Source: Bacillota bacterium
Lineage (GTDB): Bacteria; Bacillota; Clostridia; Acetivibrionales; DTU013
Direction: 5' to 3'
Length of the DNA: 5,750 nt
NCBI GenBank assembly: GCA_023411645.1
Contig: JAEYON010000178.1
Coordinates: 1-5,750 of the forward strand
A program made the position numbers and the translations under genes. Within the stretch, counting starts at the first letter, position 1; each line of letters opens with the position of its first letter. Of this stretch, positions 1-3,718 are shown piece after piece. The notes beneath the pieces are model-generated. The model did no database searches and was not told where the DNA came from. It saw only the letters and a program-made list of their open reading frames with translations.

Positions 1-11
1 AGAAAAAAGTT

Positions 12-17
12 AGGTGA
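12..17 (+). promoter_or_regulatory. Ribosome binding site that favours the TTG 23 start
   Basis: AGGTGA at 12-17 matches the 16S anti-Shine-Dalgarno complement (AGGAGGTGA series) and lies 5 bases before TTG 23. It overlaps the alternative in-frame GTG at 14-16, so GTG 14 cannot use it. An in-frame TAG at 11-13 closes the frame upstream, so no earlier start exists. Confidence 0.6.
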
Positions 18-22
18 TTGAA

Positions 23-955
23 TTGCCCAGAAAAGCGCGTGAGAAGCACTGTGAAGCCATATACCACATAATGTGCCGGAGTGTATCGGAGGTTCTACTA
101 TTCAAAGATGATGAAGACAGAGATTATTACCTGAAGCTGTTAAAACGCTATACAGATAAATATAGGTGCAGCGTTTATGCATACTGCCTGTTGAGCAACC
201 ACCTTCATATTCATTTGGATCCGAAAGGTTTTGATATTTCAAAATTCATGCATAGCTTAAATACATCTTACGTGCGCTATTACAATAAGAAATACAAAAG
301 ACACGGGCATGTGCTTCAGGAAAGATTTCAGAGCAGGATAGTGGACAGTGACGGGTATAATATGGTCGTATCTGCGTACATTCATAACAATCCGAAGGAT
401 ATAGAAGGGTATACGGGCAGGGTGGAAGAATACCAGTATTCGTCCTATGGAATATATATGGGAATCAGTAAAGACCAGTACAAGCTAGTAGATATTGAGT
501 TTATCAAGGATTTGATGGGGATAAAAAGCAGGGAAGACTTTGCGTACAAATATCATGGTTTTGTGTCGAGGCATTTCGAAGAGAAGAATTTGGACAAGTA
601 TAGTGAAGAAAACATTGAAGAAACACATAACGAATACATCAGCGGTAGGAAAACAGTGATCCGGGAACTGACGCCAGTCAAGGTCATTGAATACATAGCA
701 AACAAATTGAAACAACCCATTAATAGTATACTATCGGCAAAAAGGAAGCAAAAGCAACATGAATTCAAAGCATTTGCCGTGTATGTACTGCGGGTGCTGT
801 GCGGGCTTGGATATAGGCAGATATGTGAAGTGATCTATAACATCACAATTTCAGGCTGTTCAAGACTATGTGACAAAGGGTTTGAACTGGCGAGTCAACA
901 ATGCGATATATACGTTGATATATTTAACGATCTGTTGAATTGCAGTGTTACATAA
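23..955 (+). CDS. REP-associated (RAYT-type) Y1/HUH transposase with DnaA-like C-terminal domain
   Basis: A 310-residue member of the IS200-like Y1 transposase superfamily (COG1943/RAYT). These enzymes nick and rejoin single-stranded DNA at short palindromic repeats through a phosphotyrosine link. Seen: the family-typical start MPRKAREK; the metal-binding HUH motif as NHLHIH, with H60 and H62; a conserved GHVLQERFQSR block near residues 95-105; and the YIHNNP motif near residue 119, whose tyrosine is the likely nucleophile. After a charged linker (about 185-215), residues 216-290 look like DnaA domain IV: an LTPVKVIEYIA helix, a KRKQKQHEFKA segment, then a YVLRVLCGLGYRQI helix-turn-helix-like stretch. 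This would be a sequence-specific duplex-binding module. The TTG start is chosen because AGGTGA lies 5 bases upstream and it gives the family N-terminus; GTG 14 would add three residues. The frame is intact with no stop or obvious frameshift, so the protein could be active. No IS ends are recognisable, as expected for a RAYT rather than a self-mobile IS. The left flank lies outside the window. Confidence 0.88.
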   Translation: MPRKAREKHCEAIYHIMCRSVSEVLLFKDDEDRDYYLKLLKRYTDKYRCSVYAYCLLSNHLHIHLDPKGFDISKFMHSLNTSYVRYYNKKYKRHGHVLQERFQSRIVDSDGYNMVVSAYIHNNPKDIEGYTGRVEEYQYSSYGIYMGISKDQYKLVDIEFIKDLMGIKSREDFAYKYHGFVSRHFEEKNLDKYSEENIEETHNEYISGRKTVIRELTPVKVIEYIANKLKQPINSILSAKRKQKQHEFKAFAVYVLRVLCGLGYRQICEVIYNITISGCSRLCDKGFELASQQCDIYVDIFNDLLNCSVT

Positions 956-1030
956 TACTTTCATAGTTATTTGTATTAAATGTTTTGTCTTGGAACTGAA
1001 GGGTTGAACATTTTGCTTTTAATTGTTTTG

Positions 1031-1066
1031 AGTTTCCTCCTTAAAGAGAGGTTCGATCTCAGAAGG
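1031..1066 (+). repeat. Diverged REP-like repeat, copy 1
   Basis: AGTTTCCTCCTTAAAGAGAG followed by GTT aligns without gaps to 1331-1353, with 18 of 23 positions identical. Beyond that, CTCAGAAGG loosely matches TTGAGAAACG of copy 2. The internal CCTC and GAGG can pair as a short 4-base stem. It lies 76 bases past the transposase stop. Similarity was judged by eye; the element borders are uncertain. Confidence 0.4.
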
Positions 1067-1242
1067 TTAATATAATCATTAATTCGTGAAGCTTTACCAT
1101 GATACGATGCAAAATCATATCTTCTCTAGCGTAAATTTTCCAAAACAGTAGCAATTAACTCGTCTCCTCTAATCTTCAAACAAATACATTCAGAAATTAT
1201 AATTCATTAAATGAGCATAGAGGTGTGTGGGTTTGAATAATA

Positions 1243-1271
1243 TTGCCTTGCAGATAATAAAGGAATATAAT
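1243..1271 (+). promoter_or_regulatory. Candidate sigma-A promoter upstream of glgA
   Basis: TTGCCT (1243-1248, 4 of 6 to TTGACA) is followed by an ideal 17-base spacer and a perfect TATAAT (1266-1271). Transcription would start near 1278 and give a glgA leader of about 200 bases that carries repeat copy 2. This is the best -35/-10 pair in the intergenic region, but no expression data support it. Confidence 0.45.
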
Positions 1272-1276
1272 ATTTA

Positions 1277-1290
1277 TTAGCATTGTAAAG
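1277..1290 (+). repeat. 14-base direct repeat, copy 1
   Basis: TTAGCATTGTAAAG matches TTAGCAATGTAAAG at 1397-1410 in 13 of 14 positions, exactly 120 bases apart. The pair brackets repeat copy 2. It may be a binding site, an old duplication or chance in AT-rich DNA. Confidence 0.3.
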
Positions 1291-1330
1291 CTGAATAAAA
1301 CATTAATTTCAGCCAGGAACAGGTTATGGT

Positions 1331-1375
1331 AGTTTTCTCCTAACGAAGAGGTTATACTATTTGAGAAACGTCCCC
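1331..1375 (+). repeat. Diverged REP-like repeat, copy 2, ending in GAGAAACGTCCCC
   Basis: The left part (1331-1353) aligns to 1031-1053 with 18 of 23 identities. The right end, 1363-1375, is GAGAAACGTCCCC, whose core GAAACGTCCC recurs at 3251, 3874, 3901 and, inverted, at 3462-3471. TTTCTC (1333-1338 area) and GAGAAA (1363-1368) are inverted and could pair as a 6-base stem with a long loop. It lies between the two possible glgA promoters. I infer a RAYT-linked REP-like element. Confidence 0.45.
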
Positions 1376-1396
1376 TATCGACTTTCATCTTTTGTT

Positions 1397-1410
1397 TTAG
1401 CAATGTAAAG
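1397..1410 (+). repeat. 14-base direct repeat, copy 2
   Basis: TTAGCAATGTAAAG is the partner of 1277-1290 (13 of 14 identical). It lies about 20 bases upstream of the glgA-proximal TATAAT box, so an operator role is possible but unsupported. Confidence 0.3.
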
Positions 1411-1430
1411 TAATGGGATACAATAAATAC

Positions 1431-1436
1431 TATAAT
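1431..1436 (+). promoter_or_regulatory. Proximal -10 box of glgA
   Basis: A perfect TATAAT lies 41 bases before the glgA start codon. At 16-18 base spacing no good -35 hexamer is seen (AAGTAA at best). It would therefore be a weak or activator-dependent promoter, or an AT-rich coincidence. Confidence 0.3.
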
Positions 1437-1477
1437 AGATTATTTAAATTATAAGTTGCTGGTTATTGGAGGCATGA

Positions 1478-2947
1478 ATGAATAAAAATAAGTTGAAGAT
1501 ATTGTATGTTTCTGCAGAAATGTCCCCTTTCGCAAAGACCGGAGGTTTAGCTGATGTTGCTGGGTCTCTTCCAAAGGCGTTGCTGGAGATGGGTCATGAT
1601 GTTCGTGCGGTTATGCCGAAATACCGTTTGATCGATGGAAATTTTGAATACATAACAGATTTTTCTGTACAGATTGGGGATTGGCATGAAACATGTATTA
1701 TAAGGAAGATTGATCTTCCAGCTAGAGTGAATGGCAGGAAAAAGAGTTTGCCTGTTTACTTTACAGATAGCTATAAATTATTTGATAGAGACGGGATATA
1801 TGGCCATTTTGACGATGCAGAGCGATTTGTGTTCTTCTGCAAGTGTGTGCTTGATATGCTGCCTCTCATTGATTTCAAGCCTGACATCATTCATTGTAAT
1901 GACTGGCACACAGGGCCTGTTTGCCTGCTTCTCAAGGAGAAATACCAGTATAACGAATTTTATAGCAAGATATCAACCATTTACACCATACACAACTTAG
2001 AATATCAAGGTAATTTCTCCAGTTATGTGGTTAACCTTCTCAATGTAGGTTATGAAGTATTAACACCTGAAAAGGCAGAGTTTTATGGCATGTTCAGTTT
2101 TATGAAAGCCGGACTTGTGTATTCCGACATTATCAGCACTGTGAGTGGGGTTTATGCTAAGGAAATTCAAACAGTGCAATATGGAGAACGCCTGGATGGA
2201 CTTTTAAGAAAGCGTTCTGCAGACTTATTTGGTATACTTAATGGTATCAATTATGAGGAGTTTGATCCGAGAACTGATAAAGCAATCGTGAAGAATTTTG
2301 GAGTAGAGAATTTTCAGGATAAAAAGTACAACAAAAAAGCTCTCCAAAGGGAGATGGGATTGCCGGAGGAAGATGTCCCACTCATTGGGCTCATTTCAAG
2401 GTTGTCTGGACAGAAAGGGCTGAACCTGATTATTGATCAGATCGATGCATTTCTTAGGAAAGATCTGCAATTTGTTTTGCTGGGGACAGGTGATGATTAT
2501 TTCCAGGATCGTTTTAGGAGAATCGTTATTAATTACCCAAATAAAATAGCGATTCATTTGGGTTTTAATGCACAGCTTGCACAGAGAATTTATGCAGGTA
2601 GCGATATGTTTCTGATGCCATCCCGCTTTGAACCTTGTGGGCTTGGCCAGATCATAAGCCTAAGATACGGTACGATCCCAGTGGTACGATCTACTGGCGG
2701 ACTTGCTGAGACGATTATAAATTATAATACAGATAATGAGCATGGAAATGGTTTCTCATTTGCGAACTTTTCCTCAGAAGAGATGCTTGATGCTATTGAC
2801 AGAGCGATTTTTGTTTACAATGAAAAGCCTGATGAATGGCAAGAACTGATTGTCAGAGCACTAAATATTGATTTTTCATGGAACAGGTCCGCAAAAAAGT
2901 ATGAAGAGCTGTACTTTTATGCGATGGACAAGAGGATTAGAGAATGA
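1478..2947 (+). CDS. glgA: Glycogen synthase (starch synthase family GT5)
   Basis: A 489-residue cytoplasmic glycosyltransferase that moves glucose from ADP-glucose to the non-reducing end of a growing alpha-1,4-glucan. Length is typical (E. coli GlgA is 477). Two-domain GT-B fold. In the N-terminal half: the ADP-glucose-binding KTGGLADV motif (K20-V27), the PDIIHCNDWHT segment, and TIHNLEYQG with the active-site histidine. In the C-terminal half: GLISRLSGQKG, with R308 and K313 as the phosphate-contacting basic pair; PSRFEPCGLGQ, with E385 and C387; and STGGLAET (405-412). All key residues are present. GGAGG at 1468-1472 sits 5 bases before ATG 1478. The nearby ATG 1474 opens only a three-codon frame and is rejected. 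The gene overlaps nth by four bases. No glgB, glgC, glgD or glgP lies within the window, so this is a solitary glg gene here. ADP-glucose preference is assumed from the family and cannot be proven from the motif alone. Confidence 0.96.
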   Translation: MNKNKLKILYVSAEMSPFAKTGGLADVAGSLPKALLEMGHDVRAVMPKYRLIDGNFEYITDFSVQIGDWHETCIIRKIDLPARVNGRKKSLPVYFTDSYKLFDRDGIYGHFDDAERFVFFCKCVLDMLPLIDFKPDIIHCNDWHTGPVCLLLKEKYQYNEFYSKISTIYTIHNLEYQGNFSSYVVNLLNVGYEVLTPEKAEFYGMFSFMKAGLVYSDIISTVSGVYAKEIQTVQYGERLDGLLRKRSADLFGILNGINYEEFDPRTDKAIVKNFGVENFQDKKYNKKALQREMGLPEEDVPLIGLISRLSGQKGLNLIIDQIDAFLRKDLQFVLLGTGDDYFQDRFRRIVINYPNKIAIHLGFNAQLAQRIYAGSDMFLMPSRFEPCGLGQIISLRYGTIPVVRSTGGLAETIINYNTDNEHGNGFSFANFSSEEMLDAIDRAIFVYNEKPDEWQELIVRALNIDFSWNRSAKKYEELYFYAMDKRIRE

Positions 2948-3585
2948 ATAAAAAACAGCAGGCTAAACACATTATGGAACAGCTTGAAAAGATGTACCCT
3001 GACGCAGAGTGTTCACTAGACTATCAAGATCCTCTGCAACTTATGGTAGCAACACAACTAGCAGCACAGTGTACAGATGCTCGCGTGAATATAGTTACGA
3101 AGAAACTATTCAAAAAATACAAGACTGTGGACGATTATGCGAATGCTAATCTATCAGAGTTTGAGCAGGATATAAAATCCACAGGTTTTTACCGTAATAA
3201 AGCGAAAAATATTATTGCTGCCTCAAGGATGATTATTGAGGTATTTGGGAGAAACGTCCCATCAGATATGGAAAACCTGTTAAAGCTGCCGGGAGTAGGA
3301 AGGAAGACTGCAAATCTATTGCTGAATGACTGGTTTGGCGTGCCAGGTATCGTGATTGATACTCATGCGAAAAGATTGACCAATAGAATGGGACTAACCC
3401 AAAATGATGATCCTGAAAAAATAGAATATGATTTGATGAAAATTATTCCCAAAGAAAAGTGGGGACGTTTCTGCCATCAACTTGTTTTTCATGGAAGGGC
3501 TATTTGTACTGCCAGAAAACCGAAATGCGAGATATGTGAGCTCCTCCCTTTTTGTAAATTTGGGTCAGCACATATTAAAGAATAG
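2944..3585 (+). CDS. nth: Endonuclease III (HhH-GPD DNA glycosylase/AP lyase)
   Basis: A 213-residue base-excision repair enzyme that removes oxidised pyrimidines and then cleaves the abasic site by beta-elimination. E. coli Nth is 211 residues. Seen: the early LMVATQLAAQCTDARVN block, where the family usually has LSAQ(T/C)TD; the helix-hairpin-helix LPGVGRKTAN (115-124) carrying catalytic lysine K121; catalytic aspartate D139 in VIDTHAKRL; and a complete 4Fe-4S loop C188-X6-C195-X2-C198-X5-C204 at the C-terminus. All catalytic and cluster residues are present. The ATG lies in an ATGA overlap with the glgA stop, and GAGG at 2932-2935 is 8 bases upstream. Translation is therefore probably coupled to glgA. 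Two copies of the word GAAACGTCCC lie inside it on opposite strands (3251-3260 and 3462-3471), but they encode expected residues of the family. Confidence 0.97.
   Translation: MNKKQQAKHIMEQLEKMYPDAECSLDYQDPLQLMVATQLAAQCTDARVNIVTKKLFKKYKTVDDYANANLSEFEQDIKSTGFYRNKAKNIIAASRMIIEVFGRNVPSDMENLLKLPGVGRKTANLLLNDWFGVPGIVIDTHAKRLTNRMGLTQNDDPEKIEYDLMKIIPKEKWGRFCHQLVFHGRAICTARKPKCEICELLPFCKFGSAHIKE
3249..3260 (+). repeat. GAGAAACGTCCC word inside nth
   Basis: A 12-base exact match to 1363-1374 in the intergenic repeat. Here it encodes part of G-R-N-V-P just before the HhH motif, where VP is usual in the family. It may be codon-driven coincidence. Confidence 0.35.
3461..3473 (-). repeat. Inverted copy of CAGAAACGTCCCC inside nth
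   Basis: GGGGACGTTTCTG on the + strand is the exact 13-base reverse complement of the word at 3872-3884 and 3899-3911. It encodes W-G-R-F-C before the conserved HGR of endonuclease III, so protein constraint could explain it. Confidence 0.35.
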
Positions 3586-3589
3586 AATG

Positions 3590-3618
3590 TTGACAATTGG
3601 TTCTTGGGTGTTGAACTA
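3590..3618 (+). promoter_or_regulatory. Weak candidate promoter for the FtsA-like gene
   Basis: A perfect TTGACA (3590-3595) begins 5 bases after the nth stop. The best -10 at 16-base spacing is TGAACT (3612-3617, 3 of 6), so the match is one-sided. The alternative is read-through from glgA-nth. Confidence 0.25.
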
Positions 3619-3637
3619 GTTTGTTTCATTCACGAAC

Positions 3638-3683
3638 GGTTCCTTGAGGGGATATAGACTATCCCTTCACGAGACAAGAAATC
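3638..3683 (+). other. Imperfect stem-loop between nth and the FtsA-like gene
   Basis: The inner arm TGAGGGGATA (3645-3654) pairs with TATCCCTTCA (3660-3669) around a TAGAC loop: 10 pairs, one of them G-T. Alternatively, the outer arm GGTTCCTTG (3638-3646) pairs with CAAGAAATC (3675-3683) with one mismatch and one G-T, enclosing most of the inner stem. No T-run follows on either strand, so it is not a standard terminator. It may be an RNA structure in the leader, a partial terminator or a decayed REP-like palindrome. Confidence 0.45.
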
Positions 3684-3689
3684 TTTCAA

Positions 3690-3697
3690 AAGGAGAG
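3690..3697 (+). promoter_or_regulatory. Ribosome binding site that decides the FtsA-like start
   Basis: AAGGAGAG is the only strong Shine-Dalgarno match in the gap. It ends 8 bases before TTG 3706, whereas ATG 3721 is 23 bases away, beyond normal reach. This favours the TTG start. Confidence 0.6.
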
Positions 3698-3698
3698 A

Positions 3699-3718
3699 GT
3701 CGGGATTGTCTACTCGAC
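3699..3718 (+). other. Small hairpin holding the TTG start codon in its loop
   Basis: GTCGGG (3699-3704) can pair with CTCGAC (3713-3718): 6 pairs, one G-T. The loop is 8 bases, ATTGTCTA, and contains TTG 3706-3708. It lies just after the Shine-Dalgarno. It could modulate initiation, but it is short enough to be chance. Confidence 0.25.

Larger units (their letters stand above)
956..1477. other. AT-rich intergenic region between transposase and glgA, no gene
   Basis: About 520 bases without a convincing coding region on either strand. It contains two diverged copies of a roughly 40-base repeat (1031-1066 and 1331-1375), a 14-base direct repeat pair (1277-1290 and 1397-1410), a promoter-like pair at 1243-1271, and a TATAAT box at 1431-1436 before glgA. 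I see no hairpin followed by a T-run after the transposase stop. I also see no recognisable riboswitch or T-box signature (the T-box AGGGTGGNACCGCG block is absent). The location next to a RAYT gene and the repeat content suggest a region where REP-like elements have accumulated and decayed. Confidence 0.6.

Noticed and set aside
14..16. GTG as the start of the transposase
   Set aside because: It overlaps the Shine-Dalgarno and immediately follows an in-frame TAG. TTG 23 has correct spacing and gives the family-typical N-terminus.
485..768. Two overlapping minus-strand reading frames opposite the transposase
   Set aside because: They lie wholly within the well-supported transposase gene and give no family-like sequence or ribosome binding site.
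1021..1068. T-box or other riboswitch, suggested by GAGAGGTTCGATCTC
   Set aside because: The T-box core and antiterminator are absent, there is no terminator helix, and the region lies over 400 bases from glgA.
1197..1403. A 68-codon minus-strand reading frame in the intergenic region
   Set aside because: It would start at TTG with no Shine-Dalgarno, matches no family I recognise, and runs through the repeat and promoter-like elements. Best explained as a chance frame.
1515..1527. CAGAAATGTCCCC in glgA, one mismatch from the over-represented word
   Set aside because: It encodes A-E-M-S-P of a strongly conserved glycogen synthase N-terminal motif. Protein constraint is a sufficient explanation.
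3646..3668. Intrinsic terminator after nth
   Set aside because: The stem is good, but neither strand has a T-run after it, so a Rho-independent terminator is not supported.
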